From assembly GCA_947259215.1 (NCBI GenBank), contig CAMYLJ010000010.1:11891-75890 (forward strand): 64,000 bases of DNA, written 5' to 3'. Made by a program: the position numbers and the translations under genes. Positions 1 through 8,444 of the stretch are shown piece by piece. Positions within the stretch are counted from its first letter, which is position 1, and each line of letters begins with the position of its first letter. Under the pieces are notes generated by a model. The model was not told where the DNA came from. It made no database searches and saw nothing but the letters and a program-made list of their open reading frames with translations. Source of the stretch: an uncultured delta proteobacterium. GTDB lineage: Bacteria; Myxococcota_A; UBA9160; JAFDET01.

Positions 1-260
1 TGGGTCTCTATCTGGTGATGCTGCTGTGGGGCCTGTGGATCGCGCGCAACTCGCGCGACGCCTTCGGCGCCATGCTGGCGGTGGGTCTGGTCGGGACGCT
101 CTTCTGGCCCGCCGCCATCAACATCGCCATGGTGCTGGGGCTGGCGCCGGTGATCGGGGTTCCCCTGCCGCTCTTCTCCTACGGGGGCTCGGCGATGCTG
201 GCGGCGCTGATCTCGATCGGCCTGCTGCTGAACGTTTCCATGCGGCGGTATATGTTCTAG
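1..260 (+). CDS. rodA: RodA/FtsW-family SEDS glycosyltransferase, C-terminal fragment
   Basis: This is the 3' end of a gene that begins before the window; reading frame 3 is open from the first bases to the TAG at 258-260. About 85 residues are visible. They contain two hydrophobic segments and the SEDS-family signature GVPLPLFSYGGSAML near the C-terminus, followed by the short basic tail MRRYMF. SEDS proteins are inner-membrane peptidoglycan polymerases (RodA for elongation, FtsW for division). The short tail favours RodA over FtsW, but the fragment cannot settle this. A HAD phosphatase starts 2 nt after the stop, so the two are probably cotranscribed. Confidence 0.85.
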   Translation, partial: GLYLVMLLWGLWIARNSRDAFGAMLAVGLVGTLFWPAAINIAMVLGLAPVIGVPLPLFSYGGSAMLAALISIGLLLNVSMRRYMF

Positions 261-262
261 GC

Positions 263-970
263 ATGCCTCGTCGCCGGTCCCCCCGCAACGGCGCGCCCCG
301 GGTGGGCGCCTTCTTCGACATGGACAAGACCATCCTGGCGGAGAACTCCGGCACGCTCTACGCGAAGTACCGCTACGAGCGCGGCGAGGCGACGTCCTGG
401 GACCTGCTGAAGGGTCTCGGCGCCTACCTGCGCTACAAGGCCGGCATCCTCGACATCACGCGCTGGACCAAGGAGATGATGGTCGAGTTCAAGGGCCAGA
501 GCGAGCGGGCCCTGGCGCGCGAGGCCAATCGCTGGTTCAAGGACATGGTGGTCCAGACGGTCTATCCCGAGGCCGCGGACCTCGTGGATCACCACAAGGC
601 GGAGGGTCACGTGGTGGCGATCGTCTCCGGTGCCACCCGCTTCGTGGTGAAGCCCCTGGCCGAGCACCTGGGGATCCGCCACATCCTCTACACGCGGCTG
701 GAGGTCGAGGACGGCCGCTTCACGGGGCGCGTGATCGAGCCCATCTGCTTCGAGGAGGGCAAGATCTACTGGCTCCAGCAGTTCATCGAGGAGCAGGGGA
801 TCGACCTGGCCCGGTCCTGGTTCTACACGGACTCGATCACGGACCTGCCGCTACTCGACCTGGTGGGGCACCCGGTCGTGACGAACCCGGACCCGTTCCT
901 GTACCGGACCGCCCGGCGCCGGCGCTGGCCCGTGCGGATCTTCGAACCGCCGGTTACAGCAGCTTCTTGA
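263..970 (+). CDS. HAD-IB family phosphatase (SerB-like)
   Basis: This encodes a 235-residue HAD-superfamily hydrolase. Motif I is FFDMDKTILAENS (DxDxT nucleophile, about residues 18-22), motif II is IVSGAT, and motif IV is YTDSITDLPLL, where the acidic pair binds Mg2+. The large alpha-helical cap between motifs I and II is typical of subfamily IB, which includes phosphoserine phosphatases and phospholipid or sugar phosphatases; the substrate cannot be read from the sequence. ATG 263 was chosen because it lies 2 nt behind the rodA stop; the longer upstream frame is a shadow of rodA. The 3' end overlaps the convergent thioredoxin gene by 17 bp. Confidence 0.85.
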   Translation: MPRRRSPRNGAPRVGAFFDMDKTILAENSGTLYAKYRYERGEATSWDLLKGLGAYLRYKAGILDITRWTKEMMVEFKGQSERALAREANRWFKDMVVQTVYPEAADLVDHHKAEGHVVAIVSGATRFVVKPLAEHLGIRHILYTRLEVEDGRFTGRVIEPICFEEGKIYWLQQFIEEQGIDLARSWFYTDSITDLPLLDLVGHPVVTNPDPFLYRTARRRRWPVRIFEPPVTAAS

Positions 971-1277
971 CCATCGCCTCGAAGTCGCCCTTCGGGCGGG
1001 CGCCCACCAGCTGATCCACCACCTGACCGCCGGAGATGGCCAGCACGGTGGGGATGGAGCGCACGCCGTAGCGGCCGGCCACGTTGGGGCTCGAGTCCAC
1101 GTCGATCTTCACGACGTTGACCTGCTCGCCGTAGGTCTCGGCCAGCTCCTTCAGGATGGGCGCGATCTGGCGGCACGGGGCGCACCACTCGGCCCAGAAG
1201 TCCACCACGGCAGGCTTGTCCGAACCGAGGACCTCTGCCTCGAAGGTCTGATCGTTCACGTTGCTGACGTCCGCCAT
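954..1277 (-). CDS. trxA: Thioredoxin
   Basis: This is a 107-residue single-domain thioredoxin without a signal peptide, so it is cytoplasmic. The redox site is WAEWCAPC (Cys32, Cys35) and is followed by the conserved helix QIAPIL. The cis-proline loop RSIPTV and the C-terminal strand GQVVDQLVGA are both present. It reduces disulfides and is normally recharged by thioredoxin reductase, which is not in the window. The gene starts 1 nt after the stop of the upstream rhodanese-like lipoprotein, so the pair forms an operon, and it converges on the HAD gene with a 17-bp overlap. Confidence 0.95.
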   Translation of the reverse strand: MADVSNVNDQTFEAEVLGSDKPAVVDFWAEWCAPCRQIAPILKELAETYGEQVNVVKIDVDSSPNVAGRYGVRSIPTVLAISGGQVVDQLVGARPKGDFEAMVKKLL

Positions 1278-1278
1278 C

Positions 1279-1710
1279 TCACTCCCTCATCGTCGTGTTG
1301 TCGGGCTCGGCCGCGGCCAGGGCGGGGGCCTCGTTCCAGGCCTCCAGGCCGCCGGTCACCACTACCACGCCTTGGATGCCGGCGCGCGCCATGCGTGCCG
1401 CCAGCCGGAAGCCGTCGTCCGGCCGGGCGCCCACGATCACCACGGCACCGGCATCGGCCAGATCATCGGGCCACTCCCAGCCGGGGGGCACCCGCTGGGC
1501 TCCCCGCGCGGCCAGGGGCCGCAGTTCGCGGCCCACCTGGAGCAGCCGGGCGTCCTCGCCGCGGGCCAGCGCGCGCCCCTCCGCGGCGGTTACCTCGCCG
1601 AAGCTCGGCGCGCCGCGTTGCGAGACTGCCAGGCCGGAGTCGCAGGCGGCCAGCACGGTCAGCAGGGGCAACATCGGCAGCGCTGTGGAGAGGCGCGCGG
1701 GCGTCCGCAT
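1279..1710 (-). CDS. Lipoprotein with a degenerate rhodanese-like domain
   Basis: The 143-residue product has a lipoprotein signal peptide with lipobox LAAC at about residues 20-23. Its second half looks like the end of a rhodanese domain: VVIVGARPDDGFRLAARMARAG, then VVVVTGGLEAW. The active-site cysteine loop of true sulfurtransferases is missing, because the stretch after VVIVGAR has no Cys. Enzymatic sulfur transfer is therefore unlikely. It sits directly in front of trxA. The start is supported by a TATGAT box 6 nt upstream of the ATG and no SD. The rhodanese assignment is inferred from fold-level motifs only. Confidence 0.7.
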   Translation of the reverse strand: MRTPARLSTALPMLPLLTVLAACDSGLAVSQRGAPSFGEVTAAEGRALARGEDARLLQVGRELRPLAARGAQRVPPGWEWPDDLADAGAVVIVGARPDDGFRLAARMARAGIQGVVVVTGGLEAWNEAPALAAAEPDNTTMRE

Positions 1711-1752
1711 CGGTCGATCATAGCAGGGGCGGTCGTGCTACGGTCCGGCCCG
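1711..1752. promoter_or_regulatory. Divergent leaderless-type promoters (lipoprotein-trxA / gmhA)
   Basis: The 42-bp gap holds a -10-like box for each direction: TATGAT on the minus strand (1722-1717), 6 nt from the ATG at 1710, and TACGGT on the plus strand (1739-1744), 8 nt from the ATG at 1753. Neither start has an SD sequence. No clear TTGACA is visible for either. Confidence 0.5.
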
Positions 1753-2331
1753 ATGAGCCAGGCGCGGATTCGCGAGCTGTTCGAGGAGAGTGCGGCCGTG
1801 AAGCGCGCATTCGCGAGCAGCCACGCCGCGGCGGCGGAACGTGCCGCGGGCCTGTTGGTGGAGTGCTTCCGGAACGACGGCAAGGTGCTCCTGTTCGGGA
1901 ACGGCGGTTCGGCCTCCGACGCCCAGCACATCGCGGCCGAGTGGTGCGGTCGCTTCCGGCGCGAGCGCTCGGGCCTGCCGGCCATCGCGCTCAACGCCAA
2001 CGCCTCCGACGTGACGGCGATCGGCAACGACTACGGCTTCGAGCAGGTGTTCGCGCGCCTGGTCGAGGCCCACGGCCGGGAGGGCGACGTGGCGATCGCT
2101 CTCTCCACCTCCGGCCGCTCGCCCAACGTCCTGGCCGGGGTGCAGGAGGCGCGCTCCCGGGGCCTCCACACCCTGGGCCTTACCGGCGGCGATGGCGGCA
2201 AGCTGGCAGGACTCGTCGACCTGGCCTTCGTGGTGCCCGCCGAGCGCACGGACCGGATCCAGGAGTCGCACATCACCCTGCTCCACGTGCTGTGCGAGCT
2301 CGTGGACGACGCGCTCTTTCCCGAGCCGTGA
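1753..2331 (+). CDS. gmhA: Sedoheptulose-7-phosphate isomerase
   Basis: This 192-residue SIS-domain protein converts sedoheptulose 7-phosphate to D-glycero-D-manno-heptose 7-phosphate, the first step of ADP-heptose synthesis for the LPS inner core. The family signatures LFGNGGSASDAQHIAAEW and ALSTSGRSPNVL (phosphosugar loop) are intact, as is the C-terminal TDRIQESHITLLHVLCE. Length matches the family. ATG 1753 is the start because it opens the SIS domain and lies 8 nt behind a TACGGT box. It heads a plus-strand operon; the next gene overlaps by 4 nt (GTGA). Confidence 0.95.
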   Translation: MSQARIRELFEESAAVKRAFASSHAAAAERAAGLLVECFRNDGKVLLFGNGGSASDAQHIAAEWCGRFRRERSGLPAIALNANASDVTAIGNDYGFEQVFARLVEAHGREGDVAIALSTSGRSPNVLAGVQEARSRGLHTLGLTGGDGGKLAGLVDLAFVVPAERTDRIQESHITLLHVLCELVDDALFPEP

Positions 2332-3287
2332 GCCGCACGCCGCCGCGCATCGATCGCAGCCGGGTCACCACGTACTCCGCGCGCAAGCGCAAGAGCAAGG
2401 TGCGTCGTGTGGACGAAGCCACGCCGCACCGTGCGGGGGCGTCCTTCGCCGAGTTCCTGGGCTCGATCCCCGGGATCCTCGGCGCCGCCGACCTGCGCGC
2501 CGTGATCGACGCCACCGTGAAGGCCCAGCGCGGCGGCAAGACCGTGCTCTGGGGCTTCGGCGCCCATTTGATCAAGGTGGGCCTCGCCCCGATCGTGGTG
2601 GACCTGCTCGAGCGCGGAGTCGTGAGCGGCGTCTTCATGAATGGCGCGGGTTGCGTGCACGACCTGGAGCTGGCCATGATGGGGCGCACCAGCGAAGACG
2701 TGGCTCCCGCCCTCGACGACGGCAGCTTCGGCATGGCGCGCGAGACCTCGGAACGCCTGAACGCGGCGATTGCGGCGGGCGCCGCCGACGGCCTGGGGAT
2801 GGGCGCCGCCATCGGGCGGGAGATCCTCGAGGGACGCTACCCGCACAAGCAGCGCTCGGTGCTGGCGGCCGCCAGCCGCCTGGGCGTGCCGCTGACCGTG
2901 CACGTGGCGATCGGGACGGACATCCACCACATGCACCCGGGCGCCGACGGCGCCGCCCTGGGCGCCACCAGCTACCGCGACTTCGAGACCTTCACCGGGC
3001 TGGTGGCCACGCTCCAGGGAGGCGTGCTCTTCAACGTCGGGTCGGCGGTGATCCTGCCCGAGGTCTTCCTGAAGGCGCTCGCCCTGGCCCGGAACCTGGG
3101 TCACAAGGTGGACCGCTTCACCACCGTGAACCTCGACTTCCTGCGCCACTACCGGCCTTCGCTGAACGTGGTGGAGCGCCCGACCCGCAAGGGGGGGCGC
3201 GGCTACGCACTGGTGGGGCAGCACGAGATCCTGGTGCCGCTCGTCGCGGCGGGCATCGTCGAAGGCCTGGAGACGCGCCGGAAATGA
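2328..3287 (+). CDS. Conserved protein, possibly deoxyhypusine-synthase-like fold
   Basis: The 319-residue protein has a basic N-terminus (YSARKRKSKVRR) and conserved-looking blocks GAHLIKVGLAPIVVDLLERG, MNGAGCVHDLELAMMGRTSE, IGTDIHHMHPGADG and FNVGSAVILPEVFLKAL. The order of blocks (glycine loop, an NGAG segment, a TDxxHxHPG loop, then a glycine-rich GSAVILPE) recalls the NAD-binding fold of deoxyhypusine synthase. The catalytic lysine motif of that enzyme is not obvious, so the function is open. GTG 2328 overlaps the gmhA stop. Coupling to gmhA suggests a heptose or envelope role; that is inference. It is well conserved in composition and clearly a real gene. Confidence 0.6.
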   Translation: MSRTPPRIDRSRVTTYSARKRKSKVRRVDEATPHRAGASFAEFLGSIPGILGAADLRAVIDATVKAQRGGKTVLWGFGAHLIKVGLAPIVVDLLERGVVSGVFMNGAGCVHDLELAMMGRTSEDVAPALDDGSFGMARETSERLNAAIAAGAADGLGMGAAIGREILEGRYPHKQRSVLAAASRLGVPLTVHVAIGTDIHHMHPGADGAALGATSYRDFETFTGLVATLQGGVLFNVGSAVILPEVFLKALALARNLGHKVDRFTTVNLDFLRHYRPSLNVVERPTRKGGRGYALVGQHEILVPLVAAGIVEGLETRRK

Positions 3288-3823
3288 GCGGGCGCATCGC
3301 GCTCCTCGAAGGCGACATCACGGCCCAGTCCGTCGACGCGATCGTGAACGCGGCCAACAGCGACCTGGTCCTCGGCGCGGGCGTGGCCGGCGCGATCCGC
3401 GAGAAGGGCGGTCCCTCGATCCAGGCCGAGTGCGAAGCCCACGGTCCCGTCGAGGTGGGAGGCGCGGCGGTCACCGGCGCCGGTGACCTCCGCGCGCGCT
3501 TCGTGATCCACGCGGCCAGCATGCCGCCGGGCGGGCAGGCCAGCCCGGAGACGGTGCGGTCCTCGCTGCGCGCGAGCCTCGCGTTGGCCGCCGAGAAGGG
3601 CTGCCGCTCGGTCGCGGTACCGGCCATCGGCGCGGGCATCGCGGGAGTCCCCGTGCAGCAGGCGGCCGAGGTCCTGATCGAGGAGGCCCGCCGGCACCTG
3701 GCCGGCGAGACCTCGCTGGAGGAGATCCGCTTCGTGCTGTTCGGAGAGCAGGTCTACCGGATCTTCGAATCCGTGAACGACGCGGCGCGCATCCAGGAGC
3801 AGCTCGCCCGGATGCGAAAGTAG
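3284..3823 (+). CDS. Macro-domain protein (probable ADP-ribose hydrolase)
   Basis: The 179-residue single macro domain carries the MacroD-type signatures GDITAQSVDAIVNAANSDL (ADP-ribose binding and catalytic Asn region), GAGVAGAIREKGG and the phosphate loop PAIGAGIAGVP. Such proteins bind or hydrolyse ADP-ribose, O-acetyl-ADP-ribose or ADP-ribosylated proteins. The ATG overlaps the preceding stop (ATGA), so translation is coupled to the gmhA operon. There is no signal peptide, so it is cytoplasmic. The exact substrate is unknown. Confidence 0.85.
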   Translation: MSGRIALLEGDITAQSVDAIVNAANSDLVLGAGVAGAIREKGGPSIQAECEAHGPVEVGGAAVTGAGDLRARFVIHAASMPPGGQASPETVRSSLRASLALAAEKGCRSVAVPAIGAGIAGVPVQQAAEVLIEEARRHLAGETSLEEIRFVLFGEQVYRIFESVNDAARIQEQLARMRK

Positions 3824-3869
3824 AGCGAAATCCGGGCTGGCCCGGGGCGGCGAGCGCTACCCTGCCGGC

Positions 3870-4667
3870 GTGATCGCCCTGCTCCAGCTGGCGGCCGCCC
3901 TGTACCTGGCGGCCGCCGTCGCGTCGGCTGCCGGGGTGGGCCTCGGCGCGGGCGGTGCGGTGCGGGCGGGCCTCGTCGTGCTCGCTGCGGGCTGGCTCGC
4001 GCACGCCGCCTCCTTCGTGGCGCTCCACGGGGTCGAGCCCACGCCCCAGCTGACCGACCTCCCGATGGCGGTGTCGCTCATGGCCTGGATGGTGGTGCTG
4101 GCGTACCTGCCCTTCGCGCGCCGCAGCCGCATGGCCGGATTGGCGATGGGCGTGGGTCCCGTCGCCTTCCTCGGCGCCTTCTACGCCGCGCTCCGCATCC
4201 CGCACGCTGCGTCGGACGAGCTGATGGGCGCCGGCTCCTGGCCCCACGCCCACGTGGTGCTGGCCAGCGGGGGGCTCGCGCTGCTGGCGGTGGCGGCCAT
4301 CGCGGGGGCGGCATTCCTGCTCGAGAACCGCAGGCTCAAGCGCAAGAGCCTGCATCCCGCGCGCGGGGGTCCCGGGCTGCCGTCCCTCGAGACCCTCGAC
4401 CGCGTGAACGCGGCTGCGCTGGCGGTGGGCTTCCCGCTGCTCACCCTGGGCGTGCTCACCGGCATGCTGTGGGTGTACGGAACGGGGCGCGGCCTCTGGA
4501 CCGGCTCCGCCCACGAGATCTGGAACGCGCTGGCCTGGGGCATCTACGCGGTGCTCGTGGTCCTGCGCTTCGCCGCCAGCCAGGGCGCGCGCCAGTCGGC
4601 GCTGTCCGCCGTGGCGGGCTTCGCCTTCCTGCTCTTCGCCGCCGTGGGCGTGGGGATGCTGGCGTGA
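3870..4667 (+). CDS. HemX/CcsA-family cytochrome c assembly membrane protein
   Basis: The 265-residue protein has about eight hydrophobic segments and belongs to the CcsA/HemX group of heme-handling membrane proteins. Conserved features include the histidine-bearing segments HAASFVALHG and SWPHAHVVLASGG and the GLWTGSAHEIWNALAW block, a variant of the tryptophan-rich region. In several bacterial groups hemX precedes hemA and affects GluTR levels or cytochrome c maturation; here it overlaps hemA by 4 nt. The start GTG 3870 follows a TACCCT box by 6 nt, so it may have its own leaderless promoter after a 46-bp gap. Confidence 0.8.
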   Translation: MIALLQLAAALYLAAAVASAAGVGLGAGGAVRAGLVVLAAGWLAHAASFVALHGVEPTPQLTDLPMAVSLMAWMVVLAYLPFARRSRMAGLAMGVGPVAFLGAFYAALRIPHAASDELMGAGSWPHAHVVLASGGLALLAVAAIAGAAFLLENRRLKRKSLHPARGGPGLPSLETLDRVNAAALAVGFPLLTLGVLTGMLWVYGTGRGLWTGSAHEIWNALAWGIYAVLVVLRFAASQGARQSALSAVAGFAFLLFAAVGVGMLA

Positions 4668-5989
4668 GGTTGCTGCTCGTCGGACTTTCGCACCGCACGG
4701 CCTCGCTGGAGCTGCGCGAGCGTTTCGCCGTCGACGACGCCGAGCCGCTGCTGTCCAAGCTGCGCGCGGGCGGGGAGGTGGACGAGGCCTTCCTGCTCTC
4801 CACCTGCAACCGGATCGAGGTGCTGGTAGTGACGCGCCAGCTCGAGGCCGCGCGCCACCGGCTGCGCTCGCTCTTCGCCCGCGAGCTCGGCGGTGACGCG
4901 GGCGCAGGCAGCGATCTCGACGCCGCCCTCTACGAACGCACCGACGCCCGCGCGCTGCAGCATCTGTTCCGCGTGGCTTCGTCCCTCGATTCCATGGTGG
5001 TGGGCGAGCCGCAGATCCTGGGGCAGGTGAAGGAGGCCTACCGGGTGGCGGCCGACGCCGGCGCCATCGGTGTGATCCTCGGTCGGCTCTTCCACCGCGC
5101 CTTCGCCACGGCCAAGCGGGTGCGCAACGAGACGGCGGTCGCCGAGCGGCCGGTGTCGGTGGCGCGGGTGGCCGTCGACATGGCCCAGCAGATCTTCGAG
5201 TCCCTGGAGGGGAAGCGCGCGCTGCTGCTCGGAGCCGGGGACATGGGAGAGGTGGCGCTGCAGGCGCTCCGGGCCCAGGGGCTGCACGAGGTCGACGTGG
5301 CGAACCGGACGCCCGAGCGCGCCCGCGAGCTGGCCGCACGCTTCGAAGCCCGCGCCCACGGCTTCGACGCGTTGCCGGAGCTGCTGGCGGTGGCCGACGT
5401 CGTGCTGACCTCCGTCGGCGGTGGCCGCCCGGTGCTGGCAGCGACGCTGGTCGAGAGCGCGATGCGCGAGCGGGGGCATCGCCCCATGTTCGTGATCGAC
5501 ATCGGCGTCCCGCGCAACGTCGACCCGGCCGTGAACGAGATCGACGGGGTCTACCTCTACGACCTCGACGACCTGGACGCGGTGGCCTCCGCCAACGCGG
5601 CCGGGCGCCGGCGCGAGGTGGAGCTGGCCGAGGCCATCGTGCTGGAGGAGCAGCAGCGCTTCGACGGCTGGATGTCGGCCCTGCGCGCCGTGCCCACGAT
5701 CCGCCACCTGCGCTCCCGCGGCGAGGCGATCCGCGAGAGCGAGCTCGAGCGCTTCGCGCGCCGGCTCGAGTTGTCCGACGGCCAGCGCGAGGGTGTCGAG
5801 GCGCTCACCCGCGCGATCGTGAACAAGCTCCTGCACGCGCCGGTGTCCTTCCTGCGCAACGAGGTGGAGCGCGAGGAGGGGCTCGCCTACCTCGAGGCCG
5901 CGCGCGTGCTCTTCGGCCTGGACGACGCCGACGCGCCCGGGGCGGAATCGCCGTTGGAATCCGACGCGGACGCCAGCGAGGAGGAATGA
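4664..5989 (+). CDS. hemA: Glutamyl-tRNA reductase
   Basis: The 441-residue GluTR makes glutamate-1-semialdehyde from glutamyl-tRNA with NADPH, the committed step of C5-pathway tetrapyrrole synthesis. Visible features are the N-terminal GLSHRTASLELRE, the catalytic cysteine in STCNR (Cys48), the VVGEPQILGQVKEAY signature, the NADPH loop LLGAGDMGEVAL and the C-terminal dimerisation helix. The start GTG 4664 overlaps the hemX stop. The acidic tail after about residue 420 is variable in the family. The start matches family N-termini. Confidence 0.96.
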   Translation: MRLLLVGLSHRTASLELRERFAVDDAEPLLSKLRAGGEVDEAFLLSTCNRIEVLVVTRQLEAARHRLRSLFARELGGDAGAGSDLDAALYERTDARALQHLFRVASSLDSMVVGEPQILGQVKEAYRVAADAGAIGVILGRLFHRAFATAKRVRNETAVAERPVSVARVAVDMAQQIFESLEGKRALLLGAGDMGEVALQALRAQGLHEVDVANRTPERARELAARFEARAHGFDALPELLAVADVVLTSVGGGRPVLAATLVESAMRERGHRPMFVIDIGVPRNVDPAVNEIDGVYLYDLDDLDAVASANAAGRRREVELAEAIVLEEQQRFDGWMSALRAVPTIRHLRSRGEAIRESELERFARRLELSDGQREGVEALTRAIVNKLLHAPVSFLRNEVEREEGLAYLEAARVLFGLDDADAPGAESPLESDADASEEE

Positions 5990-6903
5990 AGCTCCGGATC
6001 GCCACACGCAAGAGCGAGCTCGCCCTGGTCCAGGCACGTTCCGTGGCCGATCGCATCGAGGCCGCGCTCAGCGTCGAGACCGAGCTGGTGCCGTTGCAGA
6101 CGAGCGGCGATCGGCTCCAGGAGATCCGCCTGGCCGACGCGGGTGGGAAGGGTCTCTTCATCAAGGAGATCGAAGAGGCGCTCCTCGCCGGCCGCGCGGA
6201 CGTGGCCGTGCACAGCGCCAAGGACCTCCCGGGCCAGCTGGCGCCCGGCCTGGTGCTGGCGGCCTTCCCCGAGCGCGCCGACCCCCGCGACGCCCTGGTG
6301 TGTCGCGCGCGCGGCGGCAGCCTGGACGGGCTCGGCACGGGCGCGCGGGTCGGCACGGGCAGCCTGCGCCGCACGGCGCAGCTGCTCGCCCTGCGTCCGG
6401 ACCTGGAGGTGGTGCCCCTGCGCGGCAACGTCCCGACGCGGCTTCGCAAGCTCGACGCCGGGGGGCTGGACGCGGTGGTGCTCGCCTGTGCGGGACTCGA
6501 GCGCCTGGGGCTCGCGGAGCGCATCGACGAGCGCCTCGAGACCGAGCGCCTGCTGCCGGCGCCCGCCCAGGGCATCCTGGCGGTGCAGTCCCGCGCCGAC
6601 GACGGGCTGGCCAAGGAGCTGGCGGCGATCGGCCATCCCCCGAGCGAGCGCGCCGCCCGCGCGGAGCGTGCCTTCCTGGCGCGGATCGGCGGCGACTGCC
6701 ACGCGCCGGTCGCGGCGCTGGCCGAGGACGACGGCGACGGGCTGCGTTTGCGCGGGCTGGTGGCGTCCCTCGACGGCACGTGCCTGGCCCGGGCCGAGGT
6801 GGCCGGTGCGGATCCGGAGGCCGCCGGTGCCGCCCTCGGCGACGCCGTCCTGGCGGACGGAGGCGACGCCATCCTGGCCGCGCTGCGGGAAGCCGGGGCG
6901 TGA
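5986..6903 (+). CDS. hemC: Porphobilinogen deaminase (hydroxymethylbilane synthase)
   Basis: The 305-residue enzyme joins four porphobilinogens into hydroxymethylbilane. It starts with the typical LRIATRKSELALVQA and shows SAKDLP, the substrate-binding RVGTGSLRRTAQL and the dipyrromethane cofactor cysteine in GGDCHAPVAAL (Cys238). The cofactor loop usually reads GGCxxP; here an Asp precedes the Cys, a tolerated variant. Its ATG overlaps the hemA stop (ATGA). Length is normal for the family. Confidence 0.96.
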   Translation: MKLRIATRKSELALVQARSVADRIEAALSVETELVPLQTSGDRLQEIRLADAGGKGLFIKEIEEALLAGRADVAVHSAKDLPGQLAPGLVLAAFPERADPRDALVCRARGGSLDGLGTGARVGTGSLRRTAQLLALRPDLEVVPLRGNVPTRLRKLDAGGLDAVVLACAGLERLGLAERIDERLETERLLPAPAQGILAVQSRADDGLAKELAAIGHPPSERAARAERAFLARIGGDCHAPVAALAEDDGDGLRLRGLVASLDGTCLARAEVAGADPEAAGAALGDAVLADGGDAILAALREAGA

Positions 6904-8444
6904 GCCGCCGGGGCAAGGTCGTGCTGGTGGGCGCGGGGCCCGGCGATCCGGACCTCATCACCCTGCGCGGTGCCGAAGCCCTGGGTGCGGCCGACGTGGT
7001 GCTCTACGACGAGCTGGCGGCGCGGGAGCTGCTCGACCTGGCGCCGCCCGGCGCGGAGCGCATCAACGTCGGCAAGCGCGGACACGATGCGCCGACCCGC
7101 AGCCAGGACGACGTGACGGCGCTGCTGGTCAAGCTGGCCGGCGAGGGGCGCACGGTGGTGCGCCTCAAGGGAGGCGACCCCTTCGTCTTCGGACGGGGCG
7201 GCGAGGAGCTCTCGGCCTGCGCCGCGGCGGGGATCGACGTCGAGGTCGTGCCCGGCGTGAGCGCGGCCCTGGCCGCCCCGGCCCTGGCCGGGATCCCCGT
7301 CACCGATCGGCGTCACGCGGCGTCGTTCGCGGTGGTGACGGGGCACAAGGATCCCACCCGGGCGTCGCGCGAGCTGCGCTGGGACGCGCTCGCCGGCGCC
7401 GTGGACACCCTGGTGGTGCTGATGGGCATGCGCAACCTGGACGAGATCGTGCGGGAGATCCGCAAGGTGCGCTCCCCGGACACGCCGGCAGCCGCCATCA
7501 TGTGGGCCAGCACGCGCCGGCAGCGGGTGGTGACGGCGCCCCTCGCCGAGCTGGCTGAGCGCGTGCGGGAGTCCGGCCTCGGCACACCCGCTACCGTGGT
7601 CGTGGGGGAGGTGGTGGGACTGCGCCCCATGGAATCGCGCGAGCTGCCGCTCGCCGCCCAGCGGGTCCTGGTGACCCGCAGTGAGGAGCAGGCGGGCCCG
7701 TTGCTGGACGCGCTGGGGCGCGCCGGCGCCGAGCCCGTGCACCTGCCCCTGCTGCGCTTCGAGCCGCTGGCGGAGCCGGCGGCGCTCGACGCCTGCCTCG
7801 AGCGGCTGGCCGACTACGATGCGCTGGTGCTGACCAGCGCCAACGCGGCCCGCTTCCTGGCGCGGCGCGCCGGTGAGCGCGGGCGCCCGCTGTCGGCGCT
7901 GCGCGGCATGGTGCTGTGCGTCGGTCCAGCCACGGCCACGGCGGCGCGGGAGGTCGGGCTGCGGGTCGACCGCACCCCCGAGTTGCGCCGCCAGGCGGAG
8001 GGCCTGCTGGAGGAGATCGCCCGCTGCATCGCTCCCGCCGGCAAGCGCTTCCTGGTGCCGGGATCGGACATCGCGCGCCAGGCGCTGCCCCGCGGCTTGC
8101 GCGCCGCCGGCGCGGAGGTGGATGCGCCGGTGGCCTACCGCACGCTGCCGCCGACGCCCGACGCCCCCGAGGCGGAGGCGCTGCGCAGCCGACTGGCGCG
8201 GGGCGGGCTCGACGCGGTCACTTTCACCTCCCCGAGCGCCGTGCGACACTGCCTCGGGCTCCTCGATGCCGAGGCCCGGGCGGCCCTGTCACGCTGCACG
8301 GTGGCCGCGATCGGGCCCACCACCGCCGCGGCGTTGCGCGAGGCCGGGATCGAGCCCGACGTCATGCCCGAGCGGCCGGGAGCCGAAGAGCTGGTGGAGG
8401 CGCTGGTCGTGCACGAGAGCGCCCGGCCCGGAGGATCGCCGTGA
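6900..8444 (+). CDS. cobA-hemD: Fused uroporphyrinogen-III C-methyltransferase / uroporphyrinogen-III synthase
   Basis: This 514-residue bifunctional protein has an N-terminal SAM-dependent CobA/SUMT domain (about 1-250) with [32 protein letters not shown] and [17 protein letters not shown], and a C-terminal HemD domain (about 255-505) with [20 protein letters not shown] and [12 protein letters not shown]. One protein therefore closes hydroxymethylbilane to uroporphyrinogen III and methylates it to precorrin-2, feeding siroheme and cobalamin as well as heme. The fusion is common in clostridia and former Deltaproteobacteria. GTG 6900 overlaps the hemC stop. Confidence 0.95.
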   Translation: MSRRGKVVLVGAGPGDPDLITLRGAEALGAADVVLYDELAARELLDLAPPGAERINVGKRGHDAPTRSQDDVTALLVKLAGEGRTVVRLKGGDPFVFGRGGEELSACAAAGIDVEVVPGVSAALAAPALAGIPVTDRRHAASFAVVTGHKDPTRASRELRWDALAGAVDTLVVLMGMRNLDEIVREIRKVRSPDTPAAAIMWASTRRQRVVTAPLAELAERVRESGLGTPATVVVGEVVGLRPMESRELPLAAQRVLVTRSEEQAGPLLDALGRAGAEPVHLPLLRFEPLAEPAALDACLERLADYDALVLTSANAARFLARRAGERGRPLSALRGMVLCVGPATATAAREVGLRVDRTPELRRQAEGLLEEIARCIAPAGKRFLVPGSDIARQALPRGLRAAGAEVDAPVAYRTLPPTPDAPEAEALRSRLARGGLDAVTFTSPSAVRHCLGLLDAEARAALSRCTVAAIGPTTAAALREAGIEPDVMPERPGAEELVEALVVHESARPGGSP

